A stretch of 64,000 nucleotides of DNA from Apium graveolens (lineage: Eukaryota > Streptophyta > Magnoliopsida > Apiales > Apiaceae), in contig NW_027418090.1 of the NCBI RefSeq assembly GCF_009905375.1, positions 1 to 64,000 of the forward strand. The letters run 5' to 3'. The notes beneath the pieces are model-generated. The model saw nothing but the letters and a program-made list of their open reading frames with translations, was not told where the DNA came from and ran no database searches. Position 1 is the stretch's first letter. Each line of letters begins with the position of its first letter. The translations under genes and the position numbers were made by a program. Positions 12,003 to 24,768 of this stretch are shown here, one piece after another.

Positions 12003-15000
12003 TGTAACACCCCCAAATCCGGGGTCGGGGATCCGGGTTGTCACGAGTTCCATTTCCCTTAATAACACCCAATCTTAATACACAATCAACTACTCTGTAC
12101 TGTGACCCCACAATAAACATACACACCACAAGTTATAGTCTCAGAGATGAATATCCAAAAATAATCACAAGTCGTTTTATTCCACAATTATATGCCAATA
12201 CACCTTAAAAGGTTTTCTGGATAATTTACATTTCTTTGCCATTATTACAATTCATAATATACATAAGTCTGGTACATTATTAGTTGAAAACTTAGCCTAT
12301 TGGTAATTTCTACCTCAGCTACAGCGGCCTCAACGCTTCCAGAAAGCTGCGGAACGTTTCCTATCCGCTTGCGAATTGGGAGCTTGGTCCTGTTCATCTT
12401 ATCTATCTGATGTTGTGTGATGAAAGAAGAAAGTAAGGGTGAGCAGCAAGCCCACCAAAATAATATGTATAATGATTAACAATATATGAGCCTACTCATA
12501 ATACTCATGAAAGTCTTGGTCAAAAGAAATGAACCAAGTTTGATATTTTAATGCGATGAAGTCGCAAAATAGTCAGTATATACATATATACTTTTCAAAA
12601 ACTTGGAAGTCCTCTTCCATGCATAATATACACAAAGTCCCAGTGTATAACTGTATAAAAAAATATCGTTGCAAGGTGATCTCATATATCTAACCTTGTC
12701 TCAACGTTTTTCTGAAAATCTTTGTCATTCATAAGACAATTATTAATTAGATATAAGTTTAAAAGATGAAGTTACAAGATACCCCAATATACTTATATCT
12801 TTCCCAAATACTACTTGAACTACCACCGTTCAAGTTATAATTAATTTCAAAAGTTCATCCCACTGATGAGACCACAAGATAAGACTTGAATAGATTCAAT
12901 CTTTGAAATATTATTAAAGGAAATGAAGTTAGGATATACTTCATTAAGTTCTGATATATATATATATCCACATATACATCTTCTTTATACATTTCCTGAA
13001 AACCTCTGTCATGTAAAGTATGAACAGAGTTGCAATATCCAATAAATTTGGAAAGGAAAAGAATTTTGGCATAAACCAGGTATCTCGCTGATCAGGCAAA
13101 GATACCAATAAGTAATCTTTTCTACTAGTAGATGGACGAATTCCCCACTGGTCATCACCCTGGTCTCAATAGGACCTTATGCTGGACTGCCACTCAGCCA
13201 CTTATGCATTTGATGGACTCCCACTGAGCCACTTACACTATCATAGACGCCCACTGAGCCCATGTTGCTTATGCCGACTCAATAGATGGACTTACTTCCC
13301 GAACGTTGGGTAAGTAATCAATTCATTTACCAAAACTGCAACCGTGTTGCGAATATAAAATACACCACAGAGCCGGATCCCTCAGGTTTTGAGCGAGTAT
13401 TTAAATCCCCCTTATAAAGGAAGATCTTAAATATAAAAATGAGTTTTGGGATCCGCTCTAACTTTTAAAAATCATTTTGAAGACTCAAAAATACCTTATA
13501 GAGTGTTTGGAGTAAAGCTGATTTAATGAAGTAAATCAGTCCCCAGAATATTTAGAAAATGACTGAATATTATTATTTAAATAATATTCCCATAAAGAAT
13601 AATCTTTATAAAAATAATTGAAGTAGAAGTATTAAAACTTATACTTGAAACGAGTATTAAATAACCAAAGTTATACTTATATGAAAGTACTATCTTTATT
13701 TGAATAATCGAAAATAAGTTTGATTATTGACACCTTATTCTTTAATAAAATAAAGAATATATCTCAGCAAATAATCGGAGTCATAGATCCTCAAATGAAT
13801 ATTCAAATAATATTCATTAAATAATATAAACTAAGTCATAAGCCCTCGAATGAATATTCAAATAATATTCAATAAATAATATAAAAGAGTCATAAGCCCT
13901 CGAATGAATATTCAAATAATATTCAGATAATAAAATAAAAGGAGTCATAAGTCCTCGAATGAATATTCAAAATAATATTCATTTAATATAAAGGAGTCAT
14001 ACGCCTTCGAATAATATTCGAAATAATATTCAATAATAAAATAAAGTTAAAGTTATCGAATAAACCTTATTCGATTAATAGTTTTGAAAACTATGACCAT
14101 ATATATATATGTATATATAAGTATATATATATATCCATATATACAAAATCTACTCGGGATCCTCGACTCCCGGTTTTAGAAAATATTTTCACCTTTGGGT
14201 CCCTGTACTAAGGGTATATGCAAATTACCGCTATCCTCTAGCATAGGTATTATCAACTGAATCAACAGATATATATATATATGGAAAGAATGCGAAACAG
14301 GCATGCATATATATATACCATAGAACCATGCTTCAATATATTGCAACATTTGCTAATTAACCAACATGCATCTATCGCAAGATAATGCAAATACATATAC
14401 TCATCACCACAACAGTTATAACGGGTAGAAAACTTGCCTGAGCGACTTGGGGTGATAAAAGGCCCGGGACGAGTCTGGTAACCTATAAACAACAAGTAAG
14501 TTGGAATTAAACCAAGGTCACTTATAAATCTATATTTAACTAACTTAGACTCTAACGCTTGTTTTGCGCTTACTGACTCGCTTAAGTCACTCGGGTACCC
14601 TCGGCTCCACCATTTTTAATAATTTAACCTTTACGAGTTTTAAGGCGATTCCTTCGCGAGTGTCTTACCAACTGCCTAACACACTTACCATAAATGTTTC
14701 ATGCATTAATTAACCCTTTTTGGTCTTTAACCTTTGTTTCAAAGTAAGGCGAGGGGAAAAGTTTCGTTCGCAAAACGCCGTTACTTGAAACGGTCGTTTC
14801 TCCTAAACCATGCATCGGAATCGAACGAACTACATATCAAAACGAAGCTCGTAACATGAGCTATCTAAACATGGCAATGGTAAAAATCTAGCAGGGGGTT
14901 CTCGGGTCCTAATGTTATGCACAAAAACAGTCTAAAGAAAATCGGACGTTACGACGGCTATGTTTACGCGATTTCCCAATTTTAAACCATTCAAAACCAT

Positions 15001-16227
15001 CCCAATTTAACCTCAAATCCAACATACAACCAACATCCATCCTTATCACATCATAACAACCCCAACCAATTCAATTTTAACATTCATACTTATGCCTAAG
15101 CTTAACTTTAACCATACTTAAGTTCTTTTAATCAAAACAACAACATTTACCATTCCATTTCACTACCATTTCAAATCCCAAACTCTAATCACAACAACAA
15201 GCTACAATATCACCCTACTAATCAAAATCATCTTATAATACATAGGAATCTAGGGTTTGGAGATGATATACCTTCCTTGAAGTGGTGGGGGGAGCTAGGA
15301 AGCCTTAAGAAGCTTTGAGAAGTCTTAAGAATGCTTGGATCTTCAAGGAAAACAAGAAAAATTTCAAGTTAAAAACTTGAAAACACTATTCATTGTCTTC
15401 TTCTTTGATTAAATGAAGAAGATTGAGAAGGAATTAATGGCTTAAACTCATGATATAGCCCTAACTAAGCATAAAGATGATTAGGGAATTATCTTACCAA
15501 TTTAGGATGCTTGGATCTTTGATTTTGAAATTCTTGCCCTTTAAAAAGCTAAAAAGCCGAGAGCAAGGATGAACAATGCCTTGGTTCTTTTTGATTTTTA
15601 TGAAGAATGATTTTGTTTGGCTTGGTTGATTTGTTTTTGTGTTTGATTTAGTCAATTACCTTGTTGCCCTTGAATTTGTGTGGTTCTCATTCAACCACAC
15701 CTCCTTCCTTCCCATGTCATGCTTGTGTCATCCTCATGATGTCATCCTACCTTCCTTGTCCCCTTCTCATTGGTTGGGTGACATCATCCTCTCTAATCCC
15801 TTTGATTAACTTCCTAATTGTTTGCCTAATGACCGCTGATCTGTTATACGGTTCGCTTAACTTTCGTTTTCGTTTATCGTTTGAAGGATCATACCCGGGA
15901 TCTTATTACTTAGGTTCCCTTAACCTTTCTCAATACATTATATTCCTTTTTATGATCCTCTATTATAATCCTTTAATTTAAATCCTTTTATCCTGTTACC
16001 TTATACTCAATTCTTTCCGTATCTATTGGATTTCCGGGAAAATCAAAGTGTTCGGATTTGGATTCTGACGATCTTTACATACACTTATATCCCATATAAA
16101 GTACTAATAAAATCTCAGAATATCCATATCAGAACCCCTACATAGTGTGGCATGAACAGTTTTCTCATTCAGCTAAAACACTATTCACAAGGGTTACAAA
16201 AAGTTCAAAATTTTGGGGGTTATTACA
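12003..16227 (-). mobile_element. Gypsy C 5' LTR
   Basis: 4225 bp, nearly identical to 2253-6430. It carries five gagtcata units (about 13770-14045) where the 3' LTR has four, which accounts for most of the length difference. Ends are TGTAACACC and GGTTATTACA, followed by AAGTA. Confidence 0.96.
13770..14045. repeat. Tandem array in C 5' LTR, five units
   Basis: Same gagtcata / gaatattc repeat as at 4030-4245, with one additional unit around 13880-13940 ending in cagataataaaataaaa. Confidence 0.85.
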
Positions 16228-16232
16228 AAGTA
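16228..16232. repeat. Target site duplication of gypsy C, right copy (AAGTA)
   Basis: AAGTA following TTATTACA; matches 2248-2252. Confidence 0.96.
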
Positions 16233-19201
16233 ATCAAGATGTTTTCTCAAAACAGCAACCTCGTTGCGAATGTAAAATACACCACTGAGCCGGATCCCTT
16301 AAGTTTTGAACGAGTATTTAAATCCTCTTTAAAAGGAAGATCTTAAATATAAAAATGAGTTTTGGGATCCGCTCTAACTTTTAAAAATCATTTTGAAGAC
16401 TCGAAAACACTTTAAAGAGTGTTTGGAGTAATGCTGATTTAATGAAATAAATCAGTCCCAATATATTAGAAAATATCTGAATATTATTATTTAAATAATA
16501 TTCTCATAAAGAATAATCTTTATAAAAATAATTGAAGTAGAAGTTTTAAAACTTATACTTGAAATGAGTATTAAATAACCAAAGATATACTTATACGAAA
16601 GTACTATCTTTATTTGAATAATCAAAGATAAGTTTGATTATCGACACCTTATTCTTTAATAAAATAAAGAATATATCTCAGCAAATAATCGGAGTCATAG
16701 ATCCTCAAATGAATATTCAAATAATATATTCATTAAATAATATAAACTGAGTCATAAGCCCTCGAATGAATATTCAAATAATATTCAATAAATAATATAA
16801 AAGAGTCATAAGCACTCGAATGAAAATTCAAATAATATTCAAATAATAAAATAAAAGGAGTCATAAGTTCTCGAATGAATATTCAAAATAATATTCATTT
16901 AATAAAATAAAGAAGTCATAAGCCCTCGAATGAATATTCAAAATAATATTCATTTAATAAAATAAAGAAGTCATAAGCCCTCGAATGAATATTCAAAATA
17001 ATATTCATTTAAATAAAATAAAGGAGTCATAAGCCCTCGAATGAATATTCGCAATAATATTCATTAAATAAAATAAAGTTATCGAATAAACCTTATTCGA
17101 TTAATAGTTTTAAAAACTATATCAATATATATATATAAATATATATTATACTCGGGAGTCTCGCCTCCCGGTTTTAGAAAAAGTTCACATTTTGATCCCT
17201 TATACTAAGGGTATACGCAAATACCGCTTATCTCTAGCATAGGTATTATGCAACGAATAAGCATTTGAACCAACAGATACATAAATCAAGAATACAAAAC
17301 ATGCATGCATATATACCATATCACATGCTACAATATATCGCAAGAATTTGCTAATAACAAATATGCATTTATCACAAGATCATGCATATACACATATACA
17401 TCACAACAACAGTATAACGGGTAGAAAACTTGCCTGAGCGACTGGGGGTGATAAAAGGCTCGGGACGAGTCTAGTAACCTATAAACAACAAGTTGGAATT
17501 AAACCAAAGTCACTTGTAAATCTATACTCTAACTACCTTAGACTCTAATGCTCGCTTTGCGCTTACTGATTCTCTTAAGTCACTCGAGTACCCTCGGCTC
17601 CACCATTTTTTTATAATTTAACCATTACAAGTTTTAAGGCAATTCCTTCGCGAGTGTCTTATCAACTGCCTAACACTCTTACCATAATTGTTTCATACAC
17701 TAATTAACCCTTTTTGGTCTTTAACCTATGTTTCAAAGTAAGGCGGGGGGAAAAGTTTCGTTCGCGAAATACCGTTACTTAAAACGGTCGTTTCTCCTAA
17801 ACCGTACATCGGAATCAAACGAACTACATATCAAAACGAAGCTCGTATCATGAACTATCTAAACATGGAAATGGTCATAATCTAGCAGGGAGTTCTCGGG
17901 TCCAAATGTTATGAACAAAAGCAGTCTAAAGTAAATCGGACATTACGACGGCTATGTTTACGCGATTACCAATGTTTAAACTACTCCAATTAACCACCAA
18001 CCAACTCATAACCATCAATACAACAAAACTTCACCTAAACCATACCACATCAGTCCATAATCTCCAAGGTTTTCAACTCCAACAACCACAATCAAGACCT
18101 ATGAACTATAATCAAGCTTCAATTACCAAAACACTTCCAAATCAAACCAAACTACTAATAATCACAATCCATGCTTCTCATTTCACAAAACCAACCATTA
18201 AACTTACTAACAAATAAAGTAAAGGCTAGGGTTTGAATTTTATACCTTCCTTGGGAGGTGTTAAGTTGCTAGGAAGCCTTAGGGAGCCTCCTACAAGCTT
18301 GATCTTTCCAAAGAAATCAAGAACACAAAGTTAGGCTTTGAAGTTTCTAAAAGTCCAATTTAAAGAAATGTAAAAATGAGGGTCTTACCATGATTATTTG
18401 GACGAGACTTGTGAACAAGAGTTGTAGGCCATCTCAATACCTTTCCAATGAGCTATAGAACACAATATTGGAGTGAGAAATGAAGGAGATACAGCAGTTT
18501 TAGTGTGCTGGTTCTGTTTTGGCCGAGAGCAATGGAAATGGGGGAGGAAATGCTTTTGCTTTCTTGTGTAGGTGGAATAATGTGGTGGATAATGATGGGT
18601 TGTCTTGATATTTTGCTAGGTTAATAATAAACAAATGAGTTAGTGGAAGATGATCTCACCATTTTCCATGTGTTGGTGATTTGTGGTGAGATGAGATCAT
18701 CCCTAGTTAACTATATAATTAACTAGCCATTCCTTCCTAACTATCACTTGGTTTCTTGTTTGATCAACCATCCACTTGCCTTGCCACTTGCAAAGGTATT
18801 TACAAGAGTCGTTATTCATTTCTTTGTCCGATTATCACTCAATCTCGTTGATCGTTTGGTTAAATACCTTAATGGTTTTATTGATAAAATCTTCTTGGTA
18901 TTTTTAATACCTAAATTAATTCTCCTTTATAATCCTTGAATTTAAAATCCTTCATCTTAATATTAATTCCTTAAATCCCTTAATGTCTGGTAGAAATCTC
19001 GGGGAAAAATAAAAGTGCTCGTTTTCAAAATCTGACAACTTTTACATACACGTATTTTCTTTATGGAATACTAATACGATCTTAGAATTTCCATAACAGT
19101 ACTGCTATATATCGTGGTCTGATAATTTTTCTTAATCAGCATTGTCAGCAAAAGTTACTATTCATCCGGTTCAAAAATCTCCAAAAATTGGGGTTATTAT
19201 A
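16233..19201 (-). mobile_element. Gypsy B 3' LTR, second piece (rest of LTR, U3 side)
   Basis: Continues B's 3' LTR from ATCAAGATG to GGGTTATTATA and aligns with 26071-29055. Together with 943-2252 it gives a 4279-bp LTR. From about 17980 rightward (U3 in element terms) it is much more diverged from C than the rest, so B and C represent two subfamilies. No gene is seen. Confidence 0.95.
16690..17085. repeat. Tandem array in B 3' LTR, seven units of about 55-58 bp
   Basis: Units begin gagtcata or aagtcata and contain gaatgaatattc and aataatattc, with ataaaataaag linkers. Seven units are present, as in B's other LTR, versus four or five in C. Confidence 0.85.
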
Positions 19202-19220
19202 GTCTCCCCTCCTTAAAAGG
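19202..19220 (-). promoter_or_regulatory. Polypurine tract of gypsy B
   Basis: Same purine-rich minus-strand sequence as in C (core AAGGAGGGGAGAC), next to the 3' LTR. Confidence 0.87.
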
Positions 19221-19988
19221 ATTTCGTCCCGGAATCAGATAGAAAACAGTTAGGGATGCTTTTCTAGCATTGTGCCTTCTAACTCTCTAGTCAATTTTCC
19301 ACATTATGGTTCTACCACCAAACTCTGACTAGTTTGATAACCCTTCTCCTAAGCACTTATCCCTTTTCGATCTATAACCCTTCCTGGTTGCTCCATATAG
19401 GTTACGTCTGGTTGCATGTCTATGCGCTCATATGCCCCTATTTATCTGACATCCGAATTACATTTTCTTAACATTGATATGTGGAACACGTTATGAACTT
19501 GCTACATATTCGGGGGTAGGGCTAGCTCATATGCTATCTTCCCAATATGTCTTAATATATCCAAGGGTCCAACAATTCGTGGACTTAGCTTCCCTTTCTT
19601 TCCGAACCTCATCCTTCCTTTCCAAGGGAATACCTATAACAACACTAGGTCCCCCACTTCCTATTCCTTGTCCTTTCGTGTCAAATCAACATACTTCGTG
19701 TTCCCATCTTGGGCTACTACCAGCCGTCCTCTGATTAAAATCTATTATATCCTTGATCCTTTGGACTACTGCGGGTCCGAGCATCTTGCGCTCTACAACT
19801 TCATCCTAACATAAGGGAGATCGACATTGTCTTCCCTCAAGGATCTCATAAGGCAATATCTCAATACTGACATATGATCTATTATCGTAAGAAAACTCAA
19901 TCCGTGTTAAGTGATCATTCCAAATTCTTTCAAGTCTATTGCACAGACTCTCATTATAGCTTTTAACATTAGAGCTTTTGCTTCTCAA
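19215..19988 (-). pseudogene. Gypsy B: integrase C-terminal part of pol
   Basis: Counterpart of 6445-7218. At 19988-19806 it reads WNDHLTRIEFSYDNRSYVS and YEILEGRQCRSPLC, then the same stop as in C. Substitutions relative to C (for example ERIWN for ERNWN) show independent drift after the shared stop arose. Confidence 0.85.
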
Positions 19989-22780
19989 TACCCATTCTTT
20001 TCCAGTTCGTAATCGCTACTACCTTCCGTTCCTAATATTATACTGGTTATACTTTTGCTCGTTAGCGTTCTATAACCTTTTAATAACCATGCCAACCTTA
20101 GTATCACGAATGTATTTCCATTCCGAATACTACCACAACTTTATTACTCCTTTTTCAGCTGTTTCTATTTTCGAAAGCTTAATCCTTCATATAGAAGTAA
20201 AAGAATTTATTGAGAGATCACTATGATCATGAACACTTGTTATATCGCATAGTTAGTACAGAAGGTGGCCAGCCTTTAGTACTTGACAAGCAATTAAACA
20301 ATAGATGGTATCCTACTAGGTTTCTATCACATAGATAGATAGTCATTCGACAATACCTCCCCTTTCTGGAAGGGTTGTTCTTCTCAGCTTACATGAAATG
20401 AAAAGAAGAGAAAAGAACGAATTGAAGAGAATTGTATATATGAAAAAATATACTGCCACAAAATATCTGGCTTGGAACCTACCTCTGAACTATAGAGGTT
20501 TGTCATAGGAGAACAAAACATATATGTATTTATATCAACCTCAAGTATTATAGCATCGCATTTCACATGCCTAAATATTTTCGCCATTCCGTCCATCATT
20601 CTATGGACCCATGCTCTTCCTCGAGCTTATACACAATCACCTTTGAAACTCCCTCGATATCGAAAATCGAATCTGGGATCTCATTCGAGACCTCATCGTT
20701 ACTAGAATCCATTTCTATACCGCAACCTTCTTCGTATGGGTAATACTACTCTTTATCGATAAGAAGGAATAAATATATCATAGGTAGATAATCGACTTAA
20801 TTAGTCTATTAATGATAACTTATACACCACCACGACCCGATTAGTGGTACTTACTCTCAACATCCATTCCAATACAACTCTCACGGTTGTAAGTAATCAG
20901 CTCATTACTCTCAGAATCATTCCTGCATTACTATGGCCCACCATTGACCTACTGTAGTCATTCATTTTCCATGAAGTTTTAATAGCTAACCATACGGAGT
21001 CCATTCATATCATATCGAATTCTTCTAAGGAGGTAACATGATCACCGTTCTTGATTCCTGAAGAACACTCCTGATCCTGACGTACATTCATGACGTGAAG
21101 CAGATAAAATTGCAGAAGAGTTTCAATGAAAGCAATGATAGCAGGTTAATACCATTCTTAATCATATGCCTTCAATAGAAGACTTAACTCAAAGGTTCGT
21201 CTAGTCCTTTTTGAAATATTGTCCTGGATTATTCTCAAGATAGTACCTTCTGAGATAGATAGCCCGCTCATGGCGATTACACGAATTAAACCTTTACCAA
21301 CTACTATTACGGTTGGGTATTGCACAGTCATCAGAAGGAATGTTAATCTTCCAAACCACAATACAACCTGCATAGCTTTAACCATCATCACTGTATTCCT
21401 TTGGCACAAGCGCCTATAATTATCCTCTTACCTTTAACGTGTCGGCCACCTCTTTGGCCTTTCCTGATAGTAAAATTTCCTTACAGTCAATGTCATTTTA
21501 ACCACCTCCAAATAAATTTTCTACCTTATTTCAATCACAGCTTATGTGAAGATGTTTTCCTTAAAATCTGATGAGTAAAAAAAAATATTACCATTTTTCC
21601 ATAAGTTATTGCCTTAGTCTTTAGAGGTTAATCACTGTCACGACTGACTCTCAATCATAATTAGAATATCTTTTTATCTTAAGTCCCAATTGCCCTGAAC
21701 AACTTCGACCATTACTGGTTCGATCCATACCTTCTCGTGGTTTAACACGTGCCCCACTTGGCATCATTATAATTACGTCATATTTCCTTTATCAACATTT
21801 CTATTTTTGAGAATTTTGAATATTACCTTTCTCCTTGTAAAACCTCTAAGGTTATCCTTGAATCGTTCCTCCTGTATTCCCTAGATACAGGGCATATCAA
21901 GATACCATTTATTAATACCAGAATCATTGTCTATATACTTCTGAAAAATTTCTCCACTGATTCTTAAAGGTTGTTATTACCTTAATCCTTTCCAATTCAT
22001 ACTGTCAAAACTTATACTATCCCTATTAAGGGTGAAATGCCAACCTTTATGCATTCCCCTAGGATTCGTTTTAAGTTACCGATGTTCTATCCTTAATTCC
22101 ACCTTTAAAAAGGTACAAGCATCCTTCCATGGATAAATAAAGTCATATATCCCTGATAAGGGTATCTTATTCAATCATTTCCACCTCGATAGTCTATACC
22201 GAATTTCACAATAGCATCCTTATTCAAGTTAAGGTCAATCCACATGGCCTCCAAAAGATAAAAATGGTTATCCGCTTTTCTTTCCTGATTTGGTAATGAT
22301 CACATGGATGATCTGGAAGATATTGGTCGTGTTCAACGTGAACTTCTTCTTAATAAATCCTTATTTACTTTTGTTGTTTATCTCAACAGTCATCTCAATG
22401 TTGGGATATCTTTCATACCTGGCGTCTCCCTTCTTGGGTATCAAGCCACCGGTCTTACACTTCACATTCTTGAAGGTCACTTCCTTCATCCAATTTTCCT
22501 AATTTCTTACTTCCTTGTCGCCTCAGTCTATCCGCGTCTCAATATTTATCCTTCGAACTATCTCAAGGTTTCCTCAAATCCTCCCAACTTACGGGGGATA
22601 AAATATATTTATCTCTTATGCCTTCAACCATCAATTTAACTCATGGTGAATCACCCTCATCCTGACGATTACATACTTTTCTATTTCTATTGCTACGAGT
22701 CTTTAGGGTTTCCTCATACCCAACTTCCTTATCATTCCTCAAACTCTATTGCCTTTATATTCCTTTCCACTTCAGTTTCT
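19989..22780 (-). other. Gypsy B internal segment of unknown origin
   Basis: Homologous to 7219-9999 in C throughout, with scattered substitutions and small indels. No protease, RT or integrase catalytic motif is recognised. Several short antisense open frames (for example 21158-21409 minus, 22304-22639 plus) are partly kept between copies but contain no family signature. Confidence 0.6.
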
Positions 22781-23495
22781 TTTTATTTTCCTTTCTCTTA
22801 TCATTATTTTATGAACCAACACAACATAAGCATTGATTTCAAATATCCCGTCATTCTGGATTCGTGTCCTCAGAACGAATCTTGATAACTTTTACAACTT
22901 AGATTCATAATTCATCATACTCATCCGCTTTTGTTCTAGCTCCAAAGCTTTTACGCTACCTCCATAACCTTGGGAAGTACTTTCCCGAAAATAATTGTCT
23001 GAACTTAAATCAGTTTATTATAATCTCTTGCTCCGTGCCTTCCTTGGCCTTTCACCAGCGGGTAGCCTCTCTCTTACGGGGGTAAGTGACAAAAATAGTC
23101 TTTTGTGCTTCGTCAATCATTTAGAATCTCAAATAATTCCTATATTTCCTTTTGCCAGGCTCTTGCCTCGACTGGGTCAAACTCTTCCTTGGAACTCTGA
23201 GAGCTTAGCGACTTAAAGGTCATGAAAGAATTTCTCACCGCATTGTTTCCTCAGGGTGGTGGTTGGGGATAATAGTCTAAGTTCTGTCTAGACTGGTCCA
23301 TAAATTGTCGTATAGGAGTACCATCTCGGGTCTCCTTTCCTTACTCGACTTTCTGTTTCCTTAGTATGAAATGTTTCAACCTTCTCCCATAATCGGGGTT
23401 ATCTTATACATTAAAAACCTTGTTTTCCACTCTATTATGTTATGGGTTCTTTCTTTCTTGATGGCAACCTCCCTGACTATCACATTCAGGGTTTG
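22781..23495 (-). pseudogene. Gypsy B: gag capsid remnant
   Basis: Counterpart of 10000-10715. The minus strand around 23170-23280 gives the same DYYPQPPP-stop and the DP.EARAWL signature region in broken frames. It lies downstream of the displaced pol block, as in C. Confidence 0.75.
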
Positions 23496-24355
23496 CCCTA
23501 AATCTTATTCCTCAAACTATGGCTCTCATCTAAGTTCTCATCCTTAAGCTCTTGAACTTTTGAAACCCAATTTCTGTAGGAACACCTCACTATCCCCTTA
23601 TCATCTTTCTCGGTGTGGATCTCCTCTCCAGTCATTGACTCTCTGCCTTCATTCATCACTTTTTCTGGCACAATATGTTCTTTTCCAAAAATTCGGTCTG
23701 TATTGCAATCTCAAACAGCTTTTCGGTACCGGCTCCGGTTACCTTCACTTCTATTTCCATTTTCTCAAAATCTCTTATAAACTATCCCAAAGACATTATC
23801 ATCTTGGGTCTCTCCTTTTTACTAAGGGCATCAGCCACCACATTAGCTTTCCCCGAATGATAAAGAATCTCCCAATCATAATTCTTGATTAGCTCTAACC
23901 GCCTCCTCTGGCGTATGTTGAGCTCTTTCTACGTAAAAATGTACTAGAGCTCCTATGGTTTGTGTAAATCTTGCACTTCTCTCCATACAAGTAGTGCCTC
24001 CAATCTTTAGGGAAAAACTATTGCCACGAGCCCAAGCTCATGGGTGGGGATATCGAATTTTATATTCCCTTAATTGTCTTGATGAGTACGCGATTACCTT
24101 GTTGTGCTGTATAAGAAGCACCCTAATTCCTTATGCGAAGCGTCACTACACATCATAAAATCTCCTTTTCCATCCGGCAACGCCATTATAGGGTCGTCAC
24201 CAATCTTTGCTTCAGTTCTTAAAAGTTATTCTCGTATTTCTCTGTCCATTCAAACTTCTCAGTCTTACGAGTAAGCCGCGTTAAAGGGGGCTACTATCTT
24301 TACAAACTTGAACGAACCTCCGATAGTGACCGACCAATTCTACCTCTGGTAGTCG
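23496..24355 (-). pseudogene. Gypsy B: displaced pol block inside gag
   Basis: Counterpart of 10716-11570: RNase H end VADALSKKER at about 23840, FIRDFEKMEIEVKVTGAGTE, then the integrase zinc-region start with WVSKVQELKDE-like residues near 23560. The junctions with gag are at the equivalent positions to C, showing that the rearrangement is ancestral to both elements. Confidence 0.8.
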
Positions 24356-24752
24356 ACCTAACCATGGTCATCAATTCATCAGTGGTCCTTTATTCATTCT
24401 TGTCAGGATCCTCCATGGGATCCTCCTCAGCAACTATCCCTTCTAGGACAACATCCTCAACATGAACATCATCTGATCCCGTGTTAGGACGCTCTATCGG
24501 ATCCATAATCTGATCCCCAATAAGTAATAAAACATTATCGCGTTGTTGCTCCTCAACCTCAGGGTTCGAAGTCCCGCTACCATATACGATAACGAACTAC
24601 GCTTCTATCATGATATTTATAAGGGTTCCCATAAGGGTTTTAACTGTCAGTACTACGTTAGGTAGCCCGACTAGGAACTTGGCAAGAGTTCTTATTATCT
24701 TAGTGAACTTATTATCTTAACGTCACATCATCTCTGAGGTTTATAACTCTTA
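24356..24752 (-). pseudogene. Gypsy B: leader and acidic N-terminal gag-like stretch
   Basis: Equivalent of 11571-11986, with a short deletion around 24450 relative to C. The acidic composition and the following stop are retained. Confidence 0.5.
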
Positions 24753-24764
24753 GCTCTGATACCA
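24753..24764 (-). promoter_or_regulatory. Primer binding site of gypsy B (initiator tRNA-Met)
   Basis: gctctgatacca on +, four bases from the 5' LTR at 24769; same layout as C. Confidence 0.93.
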
Positions 24765-24768
24765 CTTC

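Larger units (their letters stand above)
2253..16227 (-). mobile_element. Ty3/gypsy LTR retrotransposon C (innermost, complete, 13.98 kb)
   Basis: Complete insertion flanked by AAGTA (2248-2252 and 16228-16232). It has a 4178-bp 3' LTR at the left, a 5572-bp internal domain (6431-12002) and a 4225-bp 5' LTR at the right. Termini are TGTAA...TTACA. Orientation is minus, given by the initiator-Met primer site at 11987-11998 and the purine tract at 6431 on. The two LTRs differ at only scattered bases plus one repeat unit, so this is the youngest insertion of the stack. The coding content is nonetheless decayed and rearranged, so C cannot have mobilised itself. Confidence 0.96.

Noticed and set aside
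17954..18217. An 87-residue Thr/Asn/His-rich frame repeated at 27806-28069
   Set aside because: Same reason: paired LTRs of B. The low-complexity composition follows from ACA/CAA-rich DNA.
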